From: CAZVTU01 sp964630295 | GTDB taxonomy: Bacteria; Patescibacteriota; Minisyncoccia; Minisyncoccales; RBG-13-42-11 | Assembly (NCBI GenBank): GCA_964630295.1 | Contig: CAZVTU010000005.1 | Location: forward strand, 1-18,922 | Length of the DNA: 18,922 nucleotides | Reading direction: 5' to 3' | Part shown: in pieces, positions 11,606-18,824 of the stretch | Layout of the letters: each line of letters opens with the position of its first letter | Position numbering within the stretch: position 1 is the stretch's first letter | Translations under genes and position numbers: made by a program | Notes under the pieces: generated by a model | Told to the model about the DNA's origin: nothing | What the model saw: the letters and a program-made list of their open reading frames with translations, nothing else | Database searches by the model: none

Positions 11606-13339
11606 ATGAAAATTGAAACTATTCGTCATTCTTTATCTCATCTATTAGCCTTAGTTGTCCAGGAATTATATCCGGGAACCAAATTTGGTATTGGACCGGC
11701 AATTGAGAACGGTTTTTATTATGATTTCGATTTACCAAGACCAATCTCTCAAGAAGACCTACCAAGAATTGAAAAAAAGATAAAAGAATTAATCAAACAA
11801 GGAATCTCTTTTAAGAAGAAAATTATTTCAAAGACAGAAGCGAAAAAAATATTCAAAGATCAGCCTTATAAACTCGAATTAATCGAAGAATTACCTCAAA
11901 AAAATGTTTCAGTTTATGAAAGTGGAAAGTTTTTAGACCTATGTAAAGGTCCCCATGTGAAAAATACTCAAGAGATAGACCCTGAGGCTTTTAAACTAAC
12001 TAAAATTGCCGGTGCCTACTGGCGCGGTTCAGAAAGAAACCCTATGCTTACCAGAATTTACGGTATCGCTTTCAAAAATAAAAAAGAACTAGAAAATTAT
12101 CTTTTAAAGGAAGCAGAAGCTGAAAAGAGAGATCATCGAATTTTAGGTCAAAAAATGGATTTATTTCATATTGATGAGGATGTTGGACCGGGTTTAATTT
12201 TATGGCATCCAAAAGGAGCTATTTTGAAAAAAATTATTATGGATTATGCCCTAACCAAATACCTCGAGGCTGGCTACCAATTAGTTGACACTCCCCATAT
12301 TGCCAAATTAAACCTCTGGAAAATTTCTGGCCATACTGAGTTTTATAAAGAAAATATGATGCCCCCACTTCATATGAAAGAAATTGGCCAAGAAGAAAAA
12401 GATGATTATCAAATTAAACCAATGAATTGTCCTTTTCATATTGCGATCTATAGAACCAAAATCAGAAGCTATAAAGATCTTCCTCTTCGCTACACCGAAA
12501 TGGGAACGGTCTATCGCTATGAAAGATCAGGCACTCTTCATGGGTTAGTAAGAGTCCGGGGCTTTACTCAAGATGATGCTCACATCTTCTCTACTCCAGA
12601 TCAGTTAGCGAAGGAGCTTGCCGATGTTCTTAAATTAACTTATAAAATTTTGAAAGATTTTGGTTTCAAAGAATTTGAAATTTATCTCTCAACTCGCCCA
12701 GAAAAATATGTTGGGACGCTTAAATTTTGGAAAAAATCCGAAAATGCTCTAAGGTATGCCCTAAAGAAAATGAGATTAAACTATCAAGAAGATCGTGGTG
12801 GAGGAGCATTTTATGGACCAAAAATTGACATTAAAGTTAAAGATTCCTTGGGTAGACCTTGGCAATGCACCACTATTCAAGTTGATTTTAACTTAGCAGA
12901 ACGTTTTGATATAAATTACATTGACCAAAATGGTAAAAAACAAAGGCCAATTTTAATTCACCGGGCTTTGTTGGGTTCTTTAGAGAGATTTATTGGTATT
13001 TTACTTGAATATTACGGTGGTAACCTTCCCCTCTGGTTATCCCCAGAACAAATTTGGATAATCCCTGTTGGTTCTACTCATAAAAAATATGCTGAATCAA
13101 TCAGAAAACAACTTTCCGAAATCGGTTATCGAGTCAGATTAAAAGACGAATCAGAGACAGTCTCTAAGAAAATTAGGGAGGGGGAAATTCAAAAAATTCC
13201 TTATATTTTAGTTGTTGGAGATAAAGAATTGAAAACAAAACAGGTTAGAGTTAGAGAAAGAGGAAAAGGAGATATAGGTACAACGAAACTAAACAAATTT
13301 TTAAAAAATGTTAAACTAAGAATTGAAAAGAAAAATTAA
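11606..13339 (+). CDS. thrS: Threonyl-tRNA synthetase, lacking the TGS domain
   Basis: 577 residues against about 640 in E. coli. It begins directly with the editing domain (His8 and His12 in RHSLSHLLA; CKGPH at 113-117), so the N-terminal TGS domain of about 60 residues is missing. Class II catalytic core: the zinc site MNCPFH (Cys275), motif 2 with RYERSGTLHGLVRVRGFTQDDAH, and motif 3 in LIHRALLGSLERFIGILLEY. The C-terminal anticodon-binding domain starts near LWLSPEQIWIIPVG. It charges tRNA-Thr and should retain post-transfer editing of Ser-tRNA-Thr. The ATG at 11606 is 2 bases after the degV stop. ThrRS without TGS occurs in several bacterial lineages, so it is not a broken gene. Confidence 0.96.
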   Translation: MKIETIRHSLSHLLALVVQELYPGTKFGIGPAIENGFYYDFDLPRPISQEDLPRIEKKIKELIKQGISFKKKIISKTEAKKIFKDQPYKLELIEELPQKNVSVYESGKFLDLCKGPHVKNTQEIDPEAFKLTKIAGAYWRGSERNPMLTRIYGIAFKNKKELENYLLKEAEAEKRDHRILGQKMDLFHIDEDVGPGLILWHPKGAILKKIIMDYALTKYLEAGYQLVDTPHIAKLNLWKISGHTEFYKENMMPPLHMKEIGQEEKDDYQIKPMNCPFHIAIYRTKIRSYKDLPLRYTEMGTVYRYERSGTLHGLVRVRGFTQDDAHIFSTPDQLAKELADVLKLTYKILKDFGFKEFEIYLSTRPEKYVGTLKFWKKSENALRYALKKMRLNYQEDRGGGAFYGPKIDIKVKDSLGRPWQCTTIQVDFNLAERFDINYIDQNGKKQRPILIHRALLGSLERFIGILLEYYGGNLPLWLSPEQIWIIPVGSTHKKYAESIRKQLSEIGYRVRLKDESETVSKKIREGEIQKIPYILVVGDKELKTKQVRVRERGKGDIGTTKLNKFLKNVKLRIEKKN

Positions 13340-13340
13340 A

Positions 13341-14954
13341 ATGGCAGAGCTATCTCAATCTACTCAAAAACTTATCCAAAGATACCAAGCTTGGCAACAA
13401 TCTCTCCAGCCCCCTGAGGGGACAATCACTATCCATGTCGATGAAGTAGCTTCAGCAGTGGCTACTTTCTATGAAAAAATAAGAGAAGTGGTTGAGTGGC
13501 GTGAAGAACATTTAATGAGAAGAGCGGCTATTGAAAGAATCTTAAAGAGAAGATTAATTTTATTAAAAAACGGTAAAGAAATTGCTGCCCCCCTAATCTC
13601 AGAATTAATAAGAGGTGGTCATTTTCCAAATGACCGAATACCTGAAATAAAAATTGAAGAAGTCCAAAAATTAATTAACAAATATATTTTTATTTTAGAA
13701 AACAGTCCCTCTCCACCCAAAAAAGAAAAACAAAGAATTCACCTCTACGATTGGCTTTTAGGTATCGCTGCTTGTGAAGTTGAAGAGACCCTATCTCCTC
13801 CTTTACGAGAAAAAGCTTTAATCGAATATATGACTGAATTAATGCAAGAAAGAATTAAGGTAAGAGAGGGAGTTTTAGTTATTGGTGGATTAACTGAAGA
13901 AGAGAAAAATATCCAGATTTATATCGCTGTCCAAAGAGCCCTCTTTAAATTAGATTCTCCAATTATTGCTTATAGTCTCCTAAAGAGACACTATCCTAGA
14001 TGGCGAAACCTTACAAAAACTGATTCTCAACTCCAAGAAATAGCACAAAATATCTATTCAATTTGGGAAAGTATTGAAAAAGAGTTAACCCATCCTCTTT
14101 CTGATAAGTTTTATAAAATTTGTGAGAGGTATGATACTCCTTACTTAATTATGGGTGATATAATCTCTGAAGACCCTTCAGGAATCGAAGAAAAAATAAA
14201 AGCACCCGAAGAGTTAGAAAATAGAATAGCTACGGTTTATCAGAAAAGACTTAAAACTTTAAAAGCGAGGGTTAGAAGGGCAGCTATTTATGCTACTTTA
14301 TCGATTTTTGTTACAAAAATGCTTTTGGCTTTTGCTATCGAAATTCCTTTTGATAAATATATTACTGGTCAATTTAATTATTCGGTTTTAGGATTAAATA
14401 TTTTAATTCCTACTTTTTTAATGTTTTTTTTGGTCTTAAGTATCAGGCCCCCAAGAAAAGAAAATCTCCAACAAGTAATAATGGAAGTGATGAAAATTGC
14501 CTACCCTACAGAAAAAAAAGATATTTATACCGTTACGCCAACTAAAAAAAGGGGGTGGTTAATGCAAAGTATTATTACTGTCTTTTACCTTTTAACCTTC
14601 GTTATCTCTTTTGGTGTAATAATTTGGGGACTCCAAAAGTTGAATTTTGGGATACTTTCGATAATAATCTTTCTTATCTTTGTTTCTTTAATTTCATTCG
14701 CTGGCGTTAAAATCCGAGAGAGATCACGAGAATTAGAAGTAACAGAGAGAAAAGAATCATTTTTAATAGCTATTTTTGATTTCTTTTCCTTACCAATAAT
14801 CCGAGTCGGAAAATGGCTATCTGCTCAATGGGCGAGATATAATATAATAATAATTCTAATAAACTTTCTAATTGATCTTCCCTTTCAAAGTTTTGTAGAA
14901 TTTTTAGAACAATGGAGAACATTCTTAAAAGAAAAAAAAGAAGAAATACATTAG
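13341..14954 (+). CDS. Uncharacterised membrane protein with large N-terminal cytoplasmic part
   Basis: 537 residues from the ATG at 13341, one base after the thrS stop; a TTG 18 bases upstream would overlap thrS and is less likely. I do not recognise the family. The first 310 residues are polar and mostly helical, with no signal peptide (segments WREEHLMRRAAIERILKRRL and KLDSPIIAYSLLKRHY). Four hydrophobic segments follow: about 316-336, 348-372, 407-432 and 436-458. Then comes a charged linker and a further amphipathic or membrane-associated stretch (about 500-515, IIIILINFLIDLPF). The C-terminus is EKKKEEIH. It looks like an inner-membrane protein with a soluble domain facing the cytoplasm. 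Co-transcribed with dnaE-degV-thrS by spacing. Such proteins are common as lineage-specific conserved genes in CPR. Confidence 0.75.
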   Translation: MAELSQSTQKLIQRYQAWQQSLQPPEGTITIHVDEVASAVATFYEKIREVVEWREEHLMRRAAIERILKRRLILLKNGKEIAAPLISELIRGGHFPNDRIPEIKIEEVQKLINKYIFILENSPSPPKKEKQRIHLYDWLLGIAACEVEETLSPPLREKALIEYMTELMQERIKVREGVLVIGGLTEEEKNIQIYIAVQRALFKLDSPIIAYSLLKRHYPRWRNLTKTDSQLQEIAQNIYSIWESIEKELTHPLSDKFYKICERYDTPYLIMGDIISEDPSGIEEKIKAPEELENRIATVYQKRLKTLKARVRRAAIYATLSIFVTKMLLAFAIEIPFDKYITGQFNYSVLGLNILIPTFLMFFLVLSIRPPRKENLQQVIMEVMKIAYPTEKKDIYTVTPTKKRGWLMQSIITVFYLLTFVISFGVIIWGLQKLNFGILSIIIFLIFVSLISFAGVKIRERSRELEVTERKESFLIAIFDFFSLPIIRVGKWLSAQWARYNIIIILINFLIDLPFQSFVEFLEQWRTFLKEKKEEIH

Positions 14955-14994
14955 TATTAAAGGTCGAGTAACAAAAAACAAGTCATAAGAAAAT

Positions 14995-16284
14995 ATGAAA
15001 AAAATAAATATTACAGTTTTAGCCTTAATTATTTCCTTTGCTGCTGGAATCGTTCTGGCTCAGGAGAATACTTCTGCCACTCCAACCGTTGATATAACTC
15101 AGGAAGTAAATGCAGAAGAGAATATTGAAGCTCAAGATTTAGGAATCGGCGAACCAATCCTCCTACCAGATAGCCCCCTCTATTTCCTTAAAGAATGGGG
15201 TAGAAATCTCCAAAGTTTATTTACCTTTAACCCTGTAGCGAAAGCAAGACTGAAGGAAAAATTTTCCAATGAGAGATTAATCGAACTAAAGAAAATGGTT
15301 GAACAAAAGAAAAGTCGAGAAAAGATAGAAAAAGGAATTGAAAATTATCAAAAAGGAATAGAGGCAGTAAAGAAGGCAGCAGATAGAATTAGAGAAAAAG
15401 CAGAAGAAAATGTTGAGGTAGGAAAATTCTTAGACAAATTCATCCAACAGCAAACACTTCACCAGAAACTCCTCCAAAGATTAGAAACTCAAGTTCCCCC
15501 AGAAGCTTTTGAAAAGATAAAAACAGCCAGGGAAAGACATCTTGAAAGATTTGGTGAAGTAATGAATAAATTAGAGGACAAAAAAGAAAAATTACAAGAA
15601 AGATTAGAAAAAAATCTGGAAAAAATAAAAGGAGGTGAGTTTAAAGAATTTAAGAATTTGGAAGTTTTAAAAAACTTAGAAGAAAAAGTTCCCGAAGAAG
15701 CTAAAGAAGCAATTCGGAAAGCTCGAGAGAATTTCCTGTTGAGATTAAAAGAAAAATTAGAGAAACTCCCGCCTGAAAGTCAAGAAAAATTTAAAGATTA
15801 TGTTGAGAGAATTAGCGGAGATAAAGAGAAACAAATGGAAATTTTAGAAAATTTAAAAGAGGGACTAAAGGAACGTCCAGAAATTAGAGAAAAACTTCTG
15901 CAATCTCGGGAAGAAATTTTAAGTAAAATTAAAGAAAGAATGCAAGAAATAAAGTGTCCGAAGATAGAAAAACCAGCACCTGATTTTTGTCAAGAAGGAA
16001 GAATTATTGTTAAAAAGGATGAAAAAGGATGCGTTATCAATTTTAAATGTGTCATTCCGGCCGAAACTGAAACCACTCTACCTCAAAGATTGGGTCAACC
16101 TTTAGCACCAAAAGCAGCTTGTATTACTCTTTGGGACCCAGTTTGCGGGAAGGATGGGAAAACTTATAGTAATGCTTGTTTCGCCAGAGTGGCGGGCGTA
16201 GAAATAGATTACAAAGGAGTCTGTAAGGAAAAAGAAACTTTGCGTCAGCAATTGAAACAAATAATTCCTCAGATCAAACCCTAG
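14995..16284 (+). CDS. Secreted DUF5667-like protein with antistasin-like and Kazal domains
   Basis: 429 residues. Sec signal peptide (1-22, cleavage after VLA). Around 55-105 comes ILLPDSPLYFLKEWGRNLQS and NPVAKARLKEKFSNERLIEL, the pattern of DUF5667. Residues 105-315 are a highly charged Lys/Glu-rich coiled coil. Cysteines 321, 332, 346 and 352 (CPKI...DFCQEG...DEKGCVINFKC) resemble a short antistasin-like module. Residues 375-410 are a Kazal domain: C-x7-C-x10-C-x14-C with DPVCGKDGKTYSNAC (Cys376, 384, 395, 410), the four-cysteine bacterial form. Kazal domains commonly inhibit serine proteases. Inferred: an exported rod-like protein presenting protease-inhibitor heads outside the cell. It stands alone 40 bases after the membrane protein and is followed by a 20-bp hairpin. 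No lipobox, C-terminal anchor or ribosome site. Confidence 0.85.
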   Translation: MKKINITVLALIISFAAGIVLAQENTSATPTVDITQEVNAEENIEAQDLGIGEPILLPDSPLYFLKEWGRNLQSLFTFNPVAKARLKEKFSNERLIELKKMVEQKKSREKIEKGIENYQKGIEAVKKAADRIREKAEENVEVGKFLDKFIQQQTLHQKLLQRLETQVPPEAFEKIKTARERHLERFGEVMNKLEDKKEKLQERLEKNLEKIKGGEFKEFKNLEVLKNLEEKVPEEAKEAIRKARENFLLRLKEKLEKLPPESQEKFKDYVERISGDKEKQMEILENLKEGLKERPEIREKLLQSREEILSKIKERMQEIKCPKIEKPAPDFCQEGRIIVKKDEKGCVINFKCVIPAETETTLPQRLGQPLAPKAACITLWDPVCGKDGKTYSNACFARVAGVEIDYKGVCKEKETLRQQLKQIIPQIKP

Positions 16285-16302
16285 AAGAGAATAAAGAGGG
16301 AC

Positions 16303-16346
16303 TTAGAACAGAAAAGCGGCTTGAAAAAGCCGCTTTTCTGTTCTAA
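16303..16346 (+). terminator. 20-bp hairpin with GAAA loop after the Kazal-protein gene
   Basis: A perfect 20-bp stem (16303-16322 with 16327-16346) closed by GAAA. It begins 19 bases after the stop and ends 10 bases before the miaB ATG. The downstream arm contains CTTTTC but no U-run follows, so termination is likely but not certain; the structure would also lie in the 5' leader of miaB. Confidence 0.6.
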
Positions 16347-16356
16347 AATAACTGGT

Positions 16357-17367
16357 ATGAAATATTTTATTATTACTTACGGTTGTCAAATGAATAAATC
16401 TGATTCAGAGAGAATTGCTACAATCTTGGAAGAAAGGGGTTATATACCAGCTTCAAAAATAAATGAGGCTGATTTAATTTTGGTTAATATGTGTTCTGTT
16501 AGACAATCGGCCGTTGATCGAGTTTTTGGCATTAGCCAAAAACTCTCTAAACTCAAAACTCAAAAGTCAAAAGTCAAAACTGTCTTAACGGGCTGTATTC
16601 TTAAATCAGATAAAAAGAAATTCAGAGAAAAATTTGATATTATTTGGAATAATAAAAATTATTTTGATATCCAACCTAAATATCAAAATAAAGTAGCTTA
16701 TATTCCAATTTCCAATGGTTGCAATAATTTCTGTACCTACTGTGTTGTTCCTTTTACTCGAGGACCTTTAATTTGCCGTGATCATCAAGAAATTTTAAAA
16801 GAAGTTAAAAATGCGATTAAAAAAGGTTTTAAGGAAATTTGGCTTTTGGGCCAAAACGTCAACGATTACACCTCTCCCATTGATCCATCGATTAATTTTC
16901 CAAAACTTTTAAAAATGGTAGCTGATCTTCCTGGTAATTTTTTAATTCGTTTTACCTCACCAAATCCTAAAAATTTCTCTGATGAACTAATTGATGTGAT
17001 GGCAAATTCAAAAAAAATAGCCAAATATTTAAATTTACCAGTTCAATCTGGTGACAATCAAATTTTAAAAAAAATGAACCGGCCTTATACCGTTGAACAA
17101 TATAAAAATTTAGTTAAAAAAATTAGAAAAAAAATTCCAGATATTAATTTATCAACCGATGTTATTGTTGGTTTTCCAGGGGAGACAAAAAAACAATTTG
17201 AAAATACCGTAAAATTATTCAAAGAAATCAAATTTAATATGGCTTACATTGCTAAATACTCTCCAAGACCAGGAACAGCTGCTTTTCAAATGAAAGATAA
17301 TATTCCCTTAACAGAAAAAAAGAGAAGAGAAAAAATTTTAATGGGTATTATATATCGCAAAAATTGA
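16357..17367 (+). CDS. miaB: tRNA-2-methylthio-N6-isopentenyladenosine synthase MiaB, without TRAM domain
   Basis: 336 residues from the ATG at 16357; the frame is open to a TTG at 16321 but those codons lie in the hairpin and precede the conserved ITYGCQMNKSDSERI. UPF0004 cysteines Cys10, Cys46 and Cys80 and the radical-SAM motif CNNFCTYC (Cys122, 126, 129) are all present, so both iron-sulfur clusters can form. PVQSGDNQILKKMNRPYTVE and VGFPGE are typical of MiaB. It methylthiolates i6A37 after MiaA. The length is short (usually about 440): the linker between the UPF0004 and SAM domains is compressed and the protein ends after KILMGIIYRKN, so the C-terminal TRAM (tRNA-binding) domain is missing. 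Its TGA shares a base with the ATG of miaA (TGATG). A heptamer repeat lies within it. Confidence 0.92.
   Translation: MKYFIITYGCQMNKSDSERIATILEERGYIPASKINEADLILVNMCSVRQSAVDRVFGISQKLSKLKTQKSKVKTVLTGCILKSDKKKFREKFDIIWNNKNYFDIQPKYQNKVAYIPISNGCNNFCTYCVVPFTRGPLICRDHQEILKEVKNAIKKGFKEIWLLGQNVNDYTSPIDPSINFPKLLKMVADLPGNFLIRFTSPNPKNFSDELIDVMANSKKIAKYLNLPVQSGDNQILKKMNRPYTVEQYKNLVKKIRKKIPDINLSTDVIVGFPGETKKQFENTVKLFKEIKFNMAYIAKYSPRPGTAAFQMKDNIPLTEKKRREKILMGIIYRKN
16547..16581. repeat. Heptamer tandem repeat inside miaB
   Basis: Five 7-base units: CTAAACT, CAAAACT, CAAAAGT, CAAAAGT, CAAAACT. It encodes LKTQKSKVKT just before the third UPF0004 cysteine (Cys80). The units and even the peptide (QKSKVK) match the rnhB 3' array, though in another gene 10 kb away. 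Confidence 0.7.
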
Positions 17368-18260
17368 TGCAAAAAAAACTTATTGTTATTTTAGGACCAA
17401 CGGCTTCGGGTAAATCAGCTCTATCAGTAAAACTGGCAAAGAAATTTAATGGAGAAATTGTCTCAGCTGATTCAAGGCAGGTTTATAAAGGAATGGATCT
17501 TGGATCAGGAAAAATTACTAAAAAAGAAATGGGGGGTATCCCCCATTATCTTTTAGATGTAGCTTCACCAAAAAGAAAATTTACAGTTGCCCAGTATCAA
17601 AAGTTAGCCCTTAAAGCAATAAATAAGATTTTAAAAAAGGGGAAGTTACCAATTCTCTGTGGAGGAACTGGATTTTATATTCAGGCAGTCATTGATGGAA
17701 TAATTATTCCAGAAGTAAAACCCGACTGGAAATTAAGGAAGGAATTGGAACTAATTTCAACTGAAAAACTTTTTAAAAAATTAAAGAAATTAGATCCTAA
17801 TAGAGCTAAAACAATTGATAAAAATAATAGAAGAAGGTTAATTAGGGCTTTAGAAATTATTCTTAAAACAAAAAAACCGGTTCCTCTATTAAAAAAGAAA
17901 CCGCTCCCCTATCCTGTTTTAATGATCGGGATTAAAAAAGGAAAAGAAGAATTAAAGAGTTTAATAAAAAAACGTCTCTTGAAAAGATTAAAAAAAGGAA
18001 TGGTCGAAGAAATAAAAAAACTCCACAAATTAGGAGTAAACTGGCAAAGATTAGAAGAATTCGGTTTAGAGTACAGATTTATCTCACAATATCTTCAAGG
18101 AAAATTAAGTTATAAAGAAATGGTAGAAAAACTCCAAAAAGAAATCGAACATTTTGCTAAACGCCAAATGACTTGGTTCAAAAAAGATAAAAGAATTCAT
18201 TGGATAAAAGATTATAAAAAAGCAGAAAAATTAGTCAAAGAATTTCTTAAAAATAAATAA
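17367..18260 (+). CDS. miaA: tRNA dimethylallyltransferase MiaA
   Basis: 297 residues from the ATG at 17367, the same A that ends the miaB stop (a TTG three bases upstream is in frame). It adds the isopentenyl group to A37 of tRNAs reading UNN codons, the substrate of MiaB. Seen: P-loop GPTASGKS (10-17), SADSRQVYKGMDLGSGK, GGIPHYLLDV, CGGTGFYIQAV and NNRRRLIRALEI; later FGLEYRFISQYL and RQMTWFKKD. All expected segments are there and the length is near the usual 300-315. The overlap with miaB implies translational coupling of the two consecutive modification steps. Very lysine-rich, like other core genes here. A hairpin begins on the first base after its stop. Confidence 0.96.
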   Translation: MQKKLIVILGPTASGKSALSVKLAKKFNGEIVSADSRQVYKGMDLGSGKITKKEMGGIPHYLLDVASPKRKFTVAQYQKLALKAINKILKKGKLPILCGGTGFYIQAVIDGIIIPEVKPDWKLRKELELISTEKLFKKLKKLDPNRAKTIDKNNRRRLIRALEIILKTKKPVPLLKKKPLPYPVLMIGIKKGKEELKSLIKKRLLKRLKKGMVEEIKKLHKLGVNWQRLEEFGLEYRFISQYLQGKLSYKEMVEKLQKEIEHFAKRQMTWFKKDKRIHWIKDYKKAEKLVKEFLKNK

Positions 18261-18325
18261 GGGGAGAAAAACCATTCCATTAAGCTTACTTTGGGCAGTC
18301 CCCTCAGCTAAGCGGTTTTCTCCCC
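18261..18325. terminator. Three-part hairpin between convergent miaA and the 42-residue gene
   Basis: The outer stem GGGGAGAAAA(A)CC (18261-18273) pairs with GGTTTTCTCCCC (18314-18325), 12 bp with one bulged A. Inside are GCTTA/TAAGC (18284-18288 with 18309-18313) and GGG/CCC (18293-18295 with 18300-18302). It starts right after the miaA stop and lies 15 bases beyond the stop of the opposing gene; most likely a shared terminator. Confidence 0.6.
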
Positions 18326-18340
18326 TATCGAGGTGGGAGG

Positions 18341-18469
18341 CTAATTAGAATAAGTAATGATGACCATTTTCCGGTCACCGTCTACCTCTACACTTCCTCC
18401 TTTGGCGGCGATATTTATAGCTTCGCCAACGGTAATCATCACCCATGGAATTTTTCCTACGACTTTCAT
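18341..18469 (-). CDS. Uncharacterised 42-residue protein coupled to the MraZ-like gene
   Basis: MKVVGKIPWVMITVGEAINI onward, ending RKMVIITYSN. Not recognised. Alternating hydrophobic segments suggest a small beta-rich fold (KIPWVMITV, GSVEVDGDRKMVIITY); there is no signal peptide or clear membrane span. The start is decided by AGGAGGTGA, 5 bases upstream; this site consists of the last two arginine codons and the TGA stop of the MraZ-like gene, so translation is coupled, with only 4 bases between the genes. The stop TAG at 18341 is 15 bases from the terminator hairpin shared with miaA. The perfect ribosome site and tight arrangement make a real gene likely. A partner or modulator of the upstream regulator is possible but purely inferred. 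Confidence 0.6.
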   Translation of the reverse strand: MKVVGKIPWVMITVGEAINIAAKGGSVEVDGDRKMVIITYSN

Positions 18470-18473
18470 TCTA

Positions 18474-18758
18474 TCACCTCCTTTTAAGTTCAAGGTATTC
18501 TCCCTCCCCAACCCATTTGACCATCTTTGGCAATTGGGGTTTTATTTGAGGAGGAATCTTCACACGCCATTCTTTATCTGGTTTTATTCGATACACCTTA
18601 GAGAAAGGCAAATCTCCTCTCCCTCGATACAATCTAACATTTCCGGTATCTCCAAGGGTTATTATACATTCCTTAAGTTGACTCCTGAAAGGAGGAGGAA
18701 TAGGAATTCTTCCTTTTTCATCCAAGGTGTAGTTCCACTCTCCATAGAAGTAGAACAT
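18474..18758 (-). CDS. Compact MraZ-like (SpoVT-AbrB fold) protein
   Basis: 94 residues against about 140-150 for MraZ. It starts MFYFYGEWNYTLDEKGRIPI, matching the MraZ opening (F-x-G-x-y-x-h-x-l-D-x-K-G-R-x-x-x-P), with the DEKGR motif at 13-17. A second, degenerate half appears at 61-90: DKEWRVKIPPQIKPQL, then VKWVGEGEYLEL, like the second AbrB hairpin and the VGxGxxxEI end of MraZ. The linker between halves is much shortened. MraZ binds TGGGN direct repeats before the dcw cluster; here there is no mraW or ftsI next door. Start supported by GGAGGTG six bases upstream. It has its own ideal promoter and leads the 42-residue gene. Likely a DNA-binding regulator; a different use of the fold is possible. 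Confidence 0.72.
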   Translation of the reverse strand: MFYFYGEWNYTLDEKGRIPIPPPFRSQLKECIITLGDTGNVRLYRGRGDLPFSKVYRIKPDKEWRVKIPPQIKPQLPKMVKWVGEGEYLELKRR

Positions 18759-18796
18759 TTATCTCACCTCCACACAAAATAAAAATCACTGTTTAG

Positions 18797-18824
18797 ATTA
18801 TAACATTTAATCTTATTTTGTCAA
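18797..18824 (-). promoter_or_regulatory. Ideal extended promoter of the MraZ-like unit, within gatB
   Basis: Minus strand: TTGACA (18819-18824), 16-base spacer ending TGT, TATAAT (18797-18802). Same architecture as the island promoter at 4618-4645. The -35 hexamer is made of the Leu-Thr codons at the end of gatB; the -10 lies 11 bases after the gatB stop. The leader to the MraZ-like ATG is about 30 bases. Confidence 0.8.

Noticed and set aside
17365..18476. UGA recoded as glycine, as in some CPR lineages (SR1/Gracilibacteria)
   Set aside because: UGA ends miaB and the MraZ-like gene at sensible places and the core genes contain no in-frame UGA.
18341..18758. Classical toxin-antitoxin pair (AbrB-type antitoxin plus toxin)
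   Set aside because: The second protein has only 42 residues and no toxin motif, and the first has two AbrB-like halves as in MraZ rather than one as in MazE; kept only as a remote possibility.
18357..18782. Plus-strand 141-residue open frame opposite the MraZ-like unit
   Set aside because: The opposite strand has two frames with strong ribosome sites, an ideal promoter and a recognisable MraZ start.
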